Below, piece after piece: positions 1 to 10,536 of a stretch of 35,204 bases of DNA (positions are counted from its first letter, which is position 1; every line of letters begins with the position of its first letter). Made by a program: the position numbers and the translations under genes. This DNA comes from Cylindrobasidium torrendii FP15055 ss-10. Its lineage: Eukaryota; Basidiomycota; Agaricomycetes; Agaricales; Physalacriaceae. The stretch lies in assembly GCA_000934385.1 (NCBI GenBank), contig KN880676.1, forward strand, positions 1 through 35,204. Direction: 5' to 3'. The notes under the pieces are model-generated. The model was not told the origin of the DNA. It did not search any database and saw only the letters and a list, made by a program, of their open reading frames with translations.

Positions 1-629
1 CGCCGATCACAGCGAAATTATTAATTAAAGCCTGTTCTAATGCTTGCAGACAGCGAGTCGACTGAAAAGATATCTGAAAAGATGTAGTTCGAGTATTAGT
101 GGCTTATCATAAGCATAGAACGAGTGCTTGGGCATGAAGGAAGGTATTCCTTACTGCAACCTATCAGCACAAGAATCCTTCAAACTAGTTGTTTCTAAGC
201 TGTTTCATTACCTGTGAGCTTCACACATCTGGCTCGAAGATTTGAAAATTTCTCTAGCAGTCACACAGACCACAGTGCACAACTACAATATACAATACTT
301 CACAAGTGGTACATAGAGCAAGTTCTTCAAGCCATTTTTGCCTTGCACTCCCGGAAAACACTGAGATACAGCACCCAAAAGACATACAATGAGAGTGTGT
401 TATCTTAGAGCAATCAAATACACCTTATACCAACAGTTAACGCGCTTGAGAGAGCCAGAGGCCCAGTGGCGTTCCCATTTTAGGAAATGTGGCGCGTATT
501 AATGTCCGTTGGGATCCGCACTCCGGCCGGCCAGGAACGATTTACTGTGATTTACTATTGGCCAGTAAATCATTCTCAATAACGCTACTTATGCATTGTG
601 AACGAGTATCCTTGATGGGATATCTTCTA
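1..629. other. intergenic, no feature recognised
   Basis: AT-rich sequence at the window edge. Short reading frames are present, but none shows splice-compatible extension or a family I recognise. It holds the 3' flank of the minus-strand F-box-like gene that ends at 630. I see no tRNA, tandem repeat or transposon terminus. Confidence 0.5.
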
Positions 630-2221
630 TCAGGACACCAACCTCGTCAGCCATTCTTCTTCTTCCCGCCTCAAGAACTGATCCCTCGCGCGCTGACACG
701 CCAACACCGACTCTTTGACATCTGCACAGTCTTCCCCGCCCTTCAGCTCGACAAGCCTAGGATAGATCCCATCAAGATAGCTAGCCACTCGTGCTTTGTG
801 GATCACTGGTGACGCGCCCATGTCGAGTGTCTTTAGATGATACGACCATCCCAGAAACTTTGGGTCCCCGTATAGCGTAGCGTCGGCAGGCCAGTCCAGC
901 GGTATCTTGAGGCGCTGCAGTTCACGACATTTGTCAATGAGGACTGGAAGGACAAGATACGTGATATACGACGAAGTGCTGATGTCCAAGTCAGCGAGCA
1001 TAGGCCATTCCGCCTCGGTGAGGAATGTCGGTGTGAGTGGTAGCGCTGTTCCTACGTCGTACTTCATGAAGCGCAGGCTGGGCATAGATAGGATAGGTTT
1101 GAAGATGGCAAGCGCCTGGCGGTCCTTCTCTAAAGCGAATGTCGGGTAGGAAAGGGAGAGGGATGTAAGTGCGAAACGGCGCTGTAAGTCTTGATGGATG
1201 CCGAAGATTCTCTTCATATCGGCCGGGCTCGGTGCGATGAGCACCAAGCCGAATGTCTGTAGAACATACTGAGGGAGGCATTGGATAACCTGCTGTGCAT
1301 CCGAGACGTTTGCGCAGAGGTCGAGTGCCTGCAACGCCCCGAATGCCCCAGGAATGGCTTCCTTGTGGTCTATGCGCGTAGATGCCGCAGAAAATCGGAT
1401 GACGAGGGTATCAAGTGCCCTTAGGCCACTGAGCGAGTGGAAGAAATCCATGTCGATAGTATGGGTGGTGATTTTGAGGACGCGCAACGTTCTGGGAAGG
1501 AGTGACGCCGAACAGATACTGCTAAACGGTGTCGTGACGTTGTCGAAAATGCCTTTCTTGGCTGACACAAAGCATAGCTCGTGTAATCCAGAGAAAGGCT
1601 TCGCACCCACTGCGCCAGAGACAACCTCTGCTTTATCGTCGGGCGTAAGTACCAGTTCGACCGCAGACAGCCGTGCCGATTCCGGATGTGGGTACAGCAG
1701 GAGGTACGCTGCTGGGTCGATGGCGAATGTGGGGTCCATTCGAAGCCGCTGAAGGGCCGGGAATAAATTCTCCCCACCGTGAAGGTGCTCTGCAAGTCGG
1801 ATGTAGAAGCTCGTCGCGTAGCGCTCGCGGGATTTAGGCCCGCAGGTGAAAGTGCGAACGTGTGCAGCATAATCGTTCAGTCGGTGCCAGGTCGAGTCCG
1901 GGATAGTGATGGCTGGGTGCTGCAGCAGTCAGGCAATAGTTCTCGATACTGCGAGTAGGCTTCTGGACGCACCCACAGGTCATCTATCTTGTGCTTGGGC
2001 AAGATATACAGAAAAGGGTTGAAGCCCTGTATATCGCGCCAGAGCTCTCGGAGCGCTGTGTCGGATGTGAACGGGCACAACAAGCTAAGTGCGAGCAAAG
2101 GGTGTATTTTCTTGCCAGACGCATCGCGTGGTATGCCATTGGCCTTTACGTCGGCGCGGAGCTCCTCGCAGATGAGGCGAAGGAGGTCAGCGTCGAATAG
2201 TACTGTGGTACAGGACGCCAT
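630..2221 (-). CDS. F-box-like protein
   Basis: Two exons on the minus strand, 2221-1973 and 1919-630, joined over a 53-nt intron (1972-1920, donor GTGCGT, branch CTGAC, acceptor TGCAG). They give 512 aa. Residues ~9-70 carry the F-box-like pattern of this large basidiomycete group: LLRLICEELRADV, then HPLLALSLLC, then ALRELWRDI. Leu-rich segments such as LRVLKITTHTIDMDFFHSLS and LQRLKIPLDW follow. The C-terminus (SYLDGIYPRLVEL, then a charged helix) is also usual for the group. By family knowledge such proteins may act as SCF ubiquitin-ligase adaptors; the substrate is unknown. The frame change near 1930 is explained by the intron, so there is no need to call it broken. The start is the first ATG, 33 bases before the F-box-like segment. 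Confidence 0.75.
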
Positions 2222-2523
2222 GAAAGAGTAGCCGCCATCGAAAGTGGGTATTTATTGGATCCCCAACCAGCGCGCGTAATGGTCTCACTTGTGCATCCAG
2301 GACCATGGGATAAAACGATCAGCGCTGCAACGAGGCGCACAAGCTTGCTTCGAGGATACTCTGGAAGTGGTCATGAGCCATGGCCCAAGATAAGCATGAG
2401 GTTTGTCCTTCAGGTTACCCTTGCGATTTGTACTCAATGTAGGTGGACGAAAGCAGGACCTATGTGTCGGTAGAAGTCAAAGCAAACAGATAAATTTACA
2501 GTAGAAATACAGAAAGTATACGC
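2222..2523. other. intergenic between F-box-like gene and RPB11
   Basis: It holds the promoter side of the minus-strand F-box-like gene and the 3' end of RPB11. I see no clear TATA box, repeat or further gene. Confidence 0.5.
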
Positions 2524-3059
2524 CTAGAAATCCGCGTAGTTGTTATCGCCCCACCCGGTCGTTGATCCATATGGATCCACATTGGCTGCGGTCACGTCGC
2601 CACCAGCCATACCACCTTCTGCTTCGCGCATGGAAAACTCGCGCTGGAATTTGACATCTATGCTAGCTGTCAGTTTCTGCAAGGAGTCGCAAGCCTTTTC
2701 CAGCGCGTCTTGGGCAGTGATGGTGCCGTCGGTCTGAATCTTGATCTGAAAGTATGGGTGAAGTGGGTGGGGGACTTTGTAGCCAGAGAAAATGACTTCT
2801 GGCATCTGGAGCAATTGACTGTGATGATATTAGGAGGGGATAGTGACGAGAACCCAGGAAAAACGCACCCTCTGACCATGTTGGCGAGGGTATGGTCCTG
2901 CTTCACGATCTTGAATGTAGCCGCGTTCGGGACCTTCGCGTCCTCGGTGACTGTGACTCTACTCGCGGTTGGCGATCACGATTCTGTTGACGGAATGATA
3001 GCGTACGGCTGTTCGCCATCCTCGAGTACAAAAGCCTCTGTGCGTTCCGGTTGATTCAT
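2524..3059 (-). CDS. RPB11: RNA polymerase II subunit RPB11
   Basis: Three minus-strand exons: 3059-3007, 2958-2869 and 2818-2524. The introns are 3006-2959 (GTACGC...GAGTAG) and 2868-2819 (GTGCGT...CACAG, branch CTAAT). The product is 145 aa. It shows the RPB11 signatures: PNAATFKIVKQDHTLANMVR in the first half and QMPEVIFSGYKVPHPLHPYF in the middle. A dimerising helix, QDALEKACDSLQKL, follows. Within Pol II, RPB11 pairs with RPB3 to form the alpha-like assembly platform. A Gly/Asp/Tyr-rich tail of about 30 residues extends past the usual ~115-120 aa core. Initiation at 3059 is the only ATG that opens with MNQPER, close to the usual MNAPDR start. The gene is divergent from the L28 gene, with 632 bp between the start codons. 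Confidence 0.92.
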
Positions 3060-3691
3060 GGTGACTGGAACATATGTCAGTGGGTAGAAACCAGCATCGA
3101 CATTGGGGAAGGGATCATAAAGCCATGCATGTCTTTATAACTCTGTGTATCGCCATCGCCGTAGCTCGGACGTAATTTAAGAACTATCTTAATCATAGAG
3201 TGGACATGTTATGAGACTCACGCAATAAGTAGGCGACAACGACAACTGCAGCTGAGAGACGTAAGCCAAAGCGAACAAGGAAGCGCGACGAAGGAGTCAG
3301 GCAAAGTTTGCAATCATGGGATATCAACGACAATAAATTTTGGCCTTTGGCCCATCATCGGGAACGAGGGCAACAGACGACGGACTTACGAGTTGGCGGT
3401 CGGATGAAGAGAAGGGCAACGTGCGAAAATTGAACACATGCTCCGGGCCGGACTTCCGATGGAAAATCACGTTAATTAGTCAAAATTCGAATAACTGGTT
3501 TTTCGTCGCCGACTCCCACCTCAAGGTAAGCGCTGCTGCTATGCCGTTCGACGCCGCCAGCACGCCCGCCCGCTGTTTTATGGACGCATTGAAGGATTTC
3601 TGGCGCAATTTGGAGCGGAAACGGCTGGATGGCGTCGGGTGACTTTGGATGCACTTGATCTGATCCAAATCCTACTCTCCTTTAGACTACC
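3060..3691. promoter_or_regulatory. divergent promoter region RPB11 / L28
   Basis: This shared upstream region separates two highly expressed housekeeping genes read in opposite directions. On the L28 side it contains a pyrimidine-rich stretch (GGTTTTTCGTCGCC, about 3497-3510) and a probable 5'UTR intron. I see no obvious TATA box near either start codon. No separate protein gene is supported. Confidence 0.5.
3526..3685 (+). other. probable 5'UTR intron of the L28 gene
   Basis: A strong donor (CAAG/GTAAGC at 3526) and a strong acceptor (CTCTCCTTTAG ending at 3685) bracket 160 nt. The acceptor lies six bases before the L28 ATG. A branch-like CTGAT lies at 3659. The placement is inferred from signals only. 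At 160 nt it is about three times longer than the coding introns of the same gene. Confidence 0.55.
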
Positions 3692-4283
3692 ATGCCGACC
3701 CGCTTCTCCAACACCCGCAAGCACCGCGGCCACGTATCCGCCGGACACGGACGTGTCGGCAAGCACCGCAAACATCCTGGAGGTCGTGGTCTCGCTGGTG
3801 GTGCCCACCACCACCGGTACGCTTGCTCGCCCAACCTTCCGACATTCAACACTCATATTTTCCAGCACCAACTTCGATAAGTACCATCCTGGTTACTTCG
3901 GTAAGGTTGGTATGCGCCACTACCACCTTACACGCAATCAATACTGGAGGCCTATCATCAACGTCGACAAGCTATGGACTTTGGTGCCCGAGGCGGAGAA
4001 GGAGGGTTTGACAGAGAGCTCGGATGTTGTGCCCGTCATCGACACCCTCGCACACGGTTACGGAAAGGTGCTCGGCAACGGCCAGTGCGTATCCAAAACT
4101 TTTTCTGCTGATGATAGACTTATGATCGGCGTAGGATCCCCAAGCTGCCCTTCATTGTCAAGGCGCGCTTCGTTTCTGCCATCGCAGAGTGCGTGTGCGC
4201 ATCCCTTCCACCTCAACTCTATCTAATCTCGTTTCAGGCGCAAAATCAAGGAGGCCGGCGGTGTTGTCTCCCTCGTCGCATAA
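3692..4283 (+). CDS. RPL28: 60S ribosomal protein L28 (uL15, L27a family)
   Basis: Four exons: 3692-3816, 3866-4084, 4135-4188 and 4238-4283, with introns of 49, 50 and 49 nt. They give 147 aa; budding-yeast L28 is about the same length. The N-terminus is the invariant basic uL15 block: [20 protein letters not shown] and [13 protein letters not shown]. It continues with [39 protein letters not shown] and [10 protein letters not shown]. It ends with [12 protein letters not shown]. uL15 is a core large-subunit protein that contacts 25S rRNA. Each exon junction keeps the frame, and the joined protein matches the family without gaps, so I consider the gene intact. Confidence 0.96.
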
Positions 4284-4947
4284 TTTGGCTGTATTTTTAC
4301 TCGCACCCATGTTATCCTCCATGCAATCCTATGTCCCATGCGCGTGTATCAGGTCTTGCTCGTTATCATATACCTTCACTGTGCCCTTGGCCGCTTGAAC
4401 ATGTCTTGTGCATCGTGACTCCAACGCCTATATTATACTTCGCGCCTCGACTTAGTGTGATTTTATCGCTGAAATTCACAGAACTGGACGTGCACATCTG
4501 GTATCTAGAGGTAAATGGGGCGTTCAAGAGCTTTTATCTGTCGGAAAGATTAGACACGGGATGCTATCATGTCGAGGTGCTCGTACTACCGTGCTAGTAT
4601 CCGAATCGCAGTTTTGATACATCGACGGTACTTGGTAGCGTTGCGCAGGTTGCGCAGAAGCCGTGACAGTGATTCTGAGTGTTGGTAGCATTGCGGTCGC
4701 AGATATGCGAGCATGTCCATTGTTGCGCCTCGGGGATGGGGAATACTACAGCGATGCGAGCAGTAGCATTTTCCTTCAACGTTACACTAAGCCAAGCACG
4801 CTCTTTGAACTGATTAGTACGTTTTCCCTACTGTAGGGCTCGAACTTGGGGCCGAAAGGTCCGATCAGAGGCCGTTTTCGATGCTTTGACTCACTGTCCG
4901 TGGCATTTTTGCCTCTTGCTCTTCACTTTGCACTACGCTTTGCCACT
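4284..4947. other. intergenic between L28 and ADAL-type deaminase
   Basis: The first part is the L28 3'UTR. The rest is the upstream region of the deaminase gene. The sequence TTGGTAGCGTTGCG and the near copy TTGGTAGCATTGCG occur about 50 bp apart (4631-4695). I see no gene. Confidence 0.45.
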
Positions 4948-6004
4948 ATGAGTGCGACACCGCTTTCTGGAGTCGGCCTCGACGCACTTGAATCGTTGTC
5001 ACCCGAAGAAATTCAATTCTTGAAAGTTCTCCCCAAGACAGAGTTGCATGCGCACCTCAATGGATGCGTTCCTCTCAAGGTCCTTCGCGAACTAGCCGAA
5101 GAAGCTGGCGTACCCCTTCCAGTCGTGCATAAGCCCTTGACTGAGGTTCACGAATTCTTTGGGCTCTTCCCCGCCATCTACGCGCTCACCACTACTCCGA
5201 ATGCTCTGCGAAGGATGACTCGTGCTGTCTTGGAGGGTTTTCTGGATAACCTAGACGATGGTGGATGCGCCTACCTTGAGCTTCGTAGCACTCCAAAGCA
5301 GACTTCGGAGATGACAAGGAAAGAGTACATGTGTGCTGTACTGGACGAAGTCGAGCGTTATCCGAAGGACCGTGTCGCCTTCATCGCTAGCATCGACCGT
5401 CGCATGGACGAGGAAACAGCTACAGAAATTGTTGAAGCCGCTATCCAGCTAAAGCGCGAAGGGAGACGTATAGTTGCGCTCGACCTGTGCGGAGACATCC
5501 TGGCGGGAGATGTCGATATGTTTGTGCGTGTACTTCGCAAAGGAAAGGAAGCGGGCCTTGAAGTTACCGTTCACATCGCTGAGGTGTGTGATGTGAATTC
5601 TAAAGATTACATTGATCAGACTCACGGATTCCAAGAGCGCCCAAAATACACCAGAAGAGACGCTCAAGCTCTTATCCATTCCACCAGGTCGCCTTGGCCA
5701 CGCCACCTTTCTCAACGAGGAGGCTATTGCAATTGTCATGCGGGAGAAAATTCCTGTCGAGATATGCCTGTCTTCGAACCTGGTGTGCAATACCGTAAAG
5801 TCCCTCGAAGCGCATCACATTCGGCAATACCTCCAAGCAGGACATCCTATAGCCATCTGCACAGACGATACCCTGCCGTTCCGCAACTCCATCATGACAG
5901 AATACGCTCTTCTTCTCGCGAAGCAGCCACTAGGGCTCGAATTATCTCAGAGTGAGGTAGAGGCGGTGGCGAAGCTCGCGAATGAGGCTCGCTTCCCCTC
6001 GTAA
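4948..6004 (+). CDS. ADAL: adenosine deaminase-like protein (ADAL / MAPDA type)
   Basis: Two exons, 4948-5583 and 5636-6004, around a 52-nt intron (GTGTGT...TCCAAG), give 334 aa. All hallmarks of the metallo-dependent deaminase barrel are present. These are the zinc-binding HxH in LPKTELHAHLNG (H34, H36), HIAE (H209, catalytic-type E212) and RLGHATF (H234). ICTDD supplies D289 and D290. HAHLNG, and YLELRSTPK further on, place it in the ADAL group rather than among adenine deaminases. By family knowledge ADAL enzymes remove the amino or methylamino group of N6-methyl-AMP and related nucleotides to give IMP, acting in the cytosol. The frame is open further upstream, but the ATG at 4948 is the first upstream of the homologous region. 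The C-terminus is slightly short against the ~355-aa human protein. Confidence 0.9.
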
Positions 6005-6262
6005 AGATAGCCCAGTACAATGCTCTCAATTTGATATCGGGCCGTTCTTAGCCGTTTCTGAATCCAACGCCCGAGTATTCGCCAGATGACCTTGACTTCT
6101 CCCCAGGATCACCCCGTATATCAGCCCTATTCACGGGAGAGCTCCAGCTGAGAGGTCAGCTGGGGACTACGTACCGTTCGCACACGTTGAAGTATGGCAG
6201 GATAAAAGACATGTCAGTCCATGAGAAGGGACGCTATTCCTATCCGCTTTCTTTCTCCTACG

Positions 6263-8579
6263 ATGGCTGTTGGCGACTTCGACGACAAGGTCGATGTGGC
6301 GCATAGGGAGCATGCACAAGTCGAAGAGGACGCGTTACCGTCCCCGGGATCTCCTGAGCGTATACGCGCCGAAAGGGAGCTTGTCAGGCGTCTGGACCTT
6401 CGCCTCCTCCCCATAGTGTTTTTGATTTTCATCATGAACTACATTGACGTGCGTCGAATGAGTGTTGCTGAAAACAGTATTGATAGGCGGCACAGAGGCA
6501 AGCTGTTACTACAGCACGACTGAGAGGACTTGAAGAAGACCTCAAGCTTTCTGGTGCATAAATCGTCACTTGTCAGTGTGTGTCCAAATTATTGAAGGCG
6601 CTGTCCAGATGTCCAATATTCGACGCTATTGTCCACCCTCTACGCGACCTACTGCACAGCCCAGATTCCTTCAAATATGATACTGAACTGGATCAGAAGG
6701 TGATCAACATTTATTAGAAGGTGTTGCTCGTTATTGACCGTTATTGAGGCCATCTTGGTATATTGGCGGATGCGTCGTCTGCTGGGGCACTATCAGTGCA
6801 CTCACTGGGGCATGTATTGCTTAGCAACCTAGTCACCATAACTTACCATAGAGGAGTTTAGGTCACGCAGAGCTTCGGTGGTATTCTTGCATGTCGGTTA
6901 ATATTGGGCCTCCCAGAAGTACGTGTCGCGACTTGTGTAGCCAGCCACCATTGACCATTTCGTCAGGCTGCTTTTTATCCCGGAAGTATGACTTGCCGTA
7001 TTCTTAAGGCATCTCATTTTGCTAATCGCACACCCCAGCCGTCTATTTACTGTCGAGGTGGTACACCAAGAAGGTATGGACAACAGTGCTTCTAGTTCTG
7101 ATGCTTACACAAGGAAAAACAGGAACTCGCCTTCCGTTCTGCTTTTTTATACTCAGGCTTGTTGATCTCAAACGCCTTCGGAGCGCTGCTTGCTGCTGGC
7201 ATACTCTCCAACATGGAAGGAAAGCGCGGAATTAGGGCATGGCGTTGGTACGTTCCAATGACATTGAGCGAAAGCTTTCTAAACGCTCTCGCACAGGTTG
7301 TTCTACATCGAGGTGTGGATAGAAAAACATCGTCCGATAGTTTTGAGTATAACACATCCCAGGGAGCGATTACCATCGTCATTGGCCTCGTAAGCATGTG
7401 CGTCGGGTATTCGTTTCAATTTGTTTGCACTTTAACTGGTCTACCAGATGGGCATTGCCCGACTATGTACGCGCTCGTCGCATATGCCTGTCCGTTGGTT
7501 AATTGCATATGGATAGCCGGACAACACTCGCTGGATATCGAGCTTTGACCGCCGCCTTGCTCAAGCCCGCCTCGCCGACGACGCAGGCGAGGCCGACAGA
7601 GACCACAAGGACGAATCGTCGGTCGAATTGCTGCCCTTGGTTGACCCGGAATCTCACGTACTATCAGATTATTTGGGGGGCTGATCCTGGCAGTCAAGGA
7701 TGTCCGCGTCTGGGTATTCGCTATCCTGAATGTGGCTCAGCTCCTGGGCCTGAGCTTTGTCAATTTCTTTCCGACGTGAGTGGAAGGCCAGGAGCGGGAT
7801 ACTGGCACTCACACAGACCAGTCTTACGGCAACGCTGCAGTACAGCACGACCATCTCCCTGGTGCTAGCTGCGTATGTGTAACGAATCAGTGGTGTTACT
7901 CGCTAAGCTTACATCACACATCGCAGGCCACCATGGATTCTTGCAGCCATTTCATGCTGTGTGAATGCATGGCACGCTGACCGCACTGGCGAAAGATTCT
8001 TCCATGTCGCAGGGTGGTGGTGGTGCACTGTTCTCGGCTTCATCATCGCTCTGTCGTCGATGAATGTCGGGGCGCGCTATGTCTCGATGTTTCTCATGGC
8101 TGTTGGGTACACAGGTTTTGCCATGACGCTGGTGTGGGTGTCGAATACCGTTGCACGTCCCCCAGCGAAGAGAGCGGCTGCCATTGGATTGGTGAACGGG
8201 ATTGGGAACTTGGGTAACCTGTGAGTGTTCTGGACGTGTGCAAAGCGGTCGACTGACGTCTGAAAGGATTGGTTCGTATACGTGGAAATCGGACTGGAGT
8301 CCTGGCTACCATCCGTCAATGGGCATATCTATGGGAGCGCTGGTTATTAGCAGCATCCTGTCCTTGGGTTGGTCCTGTTCCACAAGCTAGAGCTCCTACT
8401 GACATGGACATCCAGGCATCCGAGAGAACCTTCGAAGAGCCAACAAGAGAATGGATGCGGATGAGAAAGAACAGATTGCTGTAGTCGACAAAGAACGTGT
8501 GGAAGAGGCGGCCCGCCTGGAAGGCATCACGTTCGAGGAAGCTGTCGAAAGGAGAAAGGGATTCAGATATTTATACTAG
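6263..8579 (+). CDS. MFS transporter, allantoate permease (Dal5/ACS) family
   Basis: Seventeen exons: 6263-6448, 6496-6553, 6609-6699, 6749-6809, 6862-6918, 6967-6985, 7039-7073, 7123-7247, 7297-7312, 7363-7397, 7448-7466, 7517-7617, 7668-7775, 7822-7872, 7927-8220, 8267-8367 and 8416-8579. They give 506 aa. The protein follows the family closely: LDLRLLPIVFLIFIMNYIDR (first membrane span), ARLRGLEEDLKLSDVQYSTL, and QIPSNMILNWIRRPSWYIGG. Then come ALTGVTQSFGG, LLSRWYTKKELAFR and LPDYPDNTRW. The second half has AQLLGLSFVNFFPT, NAWHADRTGERFF, GNLGNLIGSYTWKS and a cytosolic tail FEEAVERRKGFRYLY. Relatives in yeast import allantoate, nicotinate or other anionic metabolites by proton symport at the plasma membrane. 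The substrate here cannot be read from sequence. Intron 4 needs a GC donor. The intron 12 donor (GTCGGT) is weak, but its phase fits. Confidence 0.88.
6810..6861 (+). other. GC-AG intron in the MFS gene
   Basis: This 52-nt intron begins GCATGT and ends TTTAG. No GT in the right phase restores the family motif. The GC donor joins ALTG to VTQSFGG exactly as related proteins read. Confidence 0.6.
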
Positions 8580-8757
8580 GGTGTCGTTCAGCTTGAAAGA
8601 AATCATGTATTTGTATGAGAAATGAAATCGAAATTCAGAAGTGAGTCCTTACACCATTTGCGTTGATCATCGTGGATTGGTGGACGGTGGTGAGCAAGTT
8701 TGGTCGGCGAATGCCGAACCGGCTTTCGTCCCGTCATCACACGATTTCCACGACTCC

Positions 8758-9270
8758 TTCTACTGAGGAAAGCTGCCTTCAGCCCTTTTCTCCTTGTACC
8801 GACTATAATACTGCGCAGCGGCAGCAAGTTCTGTACCTCCAGGCCTACCCAATGCATCGTCAAGAATGCCTCGGGCGCCCACCGTCAGCCATGCACATGC
8901 GTAGAACGGTGTAGACAGGTCCAACGGTCAACCTCATCTTCTGAATGGTAGGCCTCAAGAGCTACCTGGCCGCCATTGCATCTGGAGTCTATGGACTCTT
9001 CGATTAACTGAACTGGTCAGGCTGGACTCAAAGTACGAGGTTGGGAACCCGTGTTGTTACATTCCAACCTGCCTCAGCCTACGATAGCATGAGAAAGTTG
9101 ACATTTTTGTACGCCAGGAACTCCTAGCACCCCGGATTGGAGATCTCATGGTGCTTTACAGGAATACTGGCCCGGGGACTTTGATCAATAAATGCGCCCA
9201 AAATGTCAATCCCATCACAGCGTCGCAGGCACTCAACGCTCGGGATCTTGTTGAGTACATGCTAGGCCTG
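8758..9270 (-). pseudogene. possible minus-strand gene relic, family unknown
   Basis: Protein-like stretches lie on the minus strand. One frame (9270-9128) reads IPSVECLRRCDGIDILGAFI and continues to SIPVKHHEISNPG. It is followed by a plausible intron (GTGCTA...ATCGTAG, about 9127-9079) and AEAGWNVTTRVPNL. A second stretch (about 8919-8758) reads TPFYACAWLTVGARGILDDA, then AAAAQYYSRYKEKRAEGSFP, and ends in TAG. I could not join the stretches into one open frame: a stop lies just before the second stretch, with no acceptor between. Either the gene is decayed, or I have missed a splice site. I do not recognise the family. The opposite strand also has an open stretch (9088-9276), so even the strand is not certain. 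Confidence 0.3.
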
Positions 9271-9622
9271 TATTAGCCGTTGGACTAAAGATAACTTGTT
9301 TCTCGACTTTCGACTGAAGTATCCATATCTTGCTCACAAGTAAATCTGCCTTATTTATTCTCGACTAATTGAACTCCTGCTGCCAGTGCCTTAGAAAGCC
9401 AGATGATTCTCGCACCAATGTCAGTCGCGGTGAGAAAAAAAGCAATCTCTGGCTCTGGGATGGAAGAACCAGCGCTCCTCCCAGGAACCCAACTTCGAGT
9501 TCAATCTAGTGCACGGTCAGGCCAGTAGATGATATCAAGTCATCTCAAGCCGCTGTATAGCGTACCTTGACCTCGACACATGCCAGAGCCCGACAAGCGG
9601 GATGCTAATCCGCACCAAGGAC

Positions 9623-9630
9623 TATAAAAG
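9623..9630 (+). promoter_or_regulatory. TATA box of the glycopeptide gene
   Basis: TATAAAAG lies 63 bases upstream of the ATG. That spacing fits a short 5'UTR and a TATA-driven, regulated gene. Confidence 0.65.
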
Positions 9631-9685
9631 CTGGGTCGATGCAAATCCTGTCCTTCAGCACCTCCAACGGTCTAACCTACTCAAC

Positions 9686-10536
9686 ATGTTCTCCTTCACA
9701 AAAATCATCCTCACCTTTGCCTCCGTTGTTGCGCTTGTCGCTGCCGAGTCGCACACCATTCACTTCGACAATCGGTGAGCGCTGCAAGATGACAGTCGTG
9801 GTGAGGTAGCTTACCTTCGCGTAGTTGCGGCCATGGTACCCCAACGCTCATCAGCCAGACGGGTCAAGTTCTCTCTACTGGAGCGGACTATGTTTCGCCA
9901 GGTGCTCTTTTTGGTGCCATTGCGTGCGTCTTTCTGGATCGTTTGTTCATCTACAGCGAGCTAACCAGGAGAGCAGATACCTCCAGACTGGTACATGCGA
10001 TCCGTAATTCGACAGCGAAACGACAGTGCTCATTGATATCAGGATCGTGTGGCTTCAATGGCGACTATTGCACAACTATCGAGACTACGCTGAGGAGTCC
10101 GCCTTCGCCGGGCGCGGGGTCTAGCACGGACATCACGCTCATTTACCCGTACGTCGTTGCGATGCCACGAATCGTGCCATTATACATAACCGCTTGGTAG
10201 ACACACCTTTTCAGTCACCACAGGCTTTGGGTAAGGTCGACGTTGTTTTGTTGTTATCGCTGCTCAAACTGCATCCTTCTGGCAGCTACTACAATGGATG
10301 TGATGGTGCTGGTGCTGACTGTACGCAGTTCACATCTGGCATATGTAGTGGCTAATGACACCGATTGACGCAGGTACTGGCGCAAACTGCAATACGGCAT
10401 TCCATAATCCGGAAGATACTTGGGTGCAAGTTGCATGCCAGCAGAATAACGTAAGCTTCCTTTACCCCTCTACCACATTATGTTCGGCTCACACGTATGC
10501 TACCAGGTGAACCTTGCGATCACCTTCTGCGCCTAA
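9686..10536 (+). CDS. small secreted glycopeptide (thaumatin-like appearance)
   Basis: Eight exons: 9686-9774, 9825-9923, 9977-9990, 10043-10148, 10201-10230, 10286-10320, 10374-10450 and 10507-10536. They give 159 aa. A signal peptide (MFSFTKIILTFASVVALVAA) leads into ESHTIHFDNRCGHGTPTL. Then come LSTGADY, GALFGAIAYLQTGSCGFNGD, YCTTIETTL, GAGSSTDITLIYPHTFSVTT, FGYYNGCDGAGADCTGANC and TWVQVACQQNNVNLAITFCA. Eight or more cysteines suggest a disulfide-bonded extracellular fold. Proteins of this pattern are usually labelled only 'glycopeptide' in mushroom genomes. The function is not established. The joined reading frame is clean at all seven junctions, including a 14-nt exon. Confidence 0.85.

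Larger units (their letters stand above)
8580..9685. other. intergenic with decayed coding signal
   Basis: It lies between the transporter and the glycopeptide gene. A minus-strand relic is listed separately (8758-9270). From 9290 to 9600 I see nothing beyond the glycopeptide promoter. Confidence 0.4.

Noticed and set aside
1877..1990. apparent frameshift in the F-box-like gene
   Set aside because: A 53-nt intron with perfect donor, branch and acceptor restores the frame.
4836..4860. GGGCTCGAAC motif resembling a tRNA T arm on the minus strand
   Set aside because: No complementary T stem, acceptor stem or D arm can be formed around it.
6449..8415. many stops in the MFS gene, suggesting a pseudogene
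   Set aside because: All stops fall in 46-55 nt introns; the spliced frame matches the transporter family from end to end.
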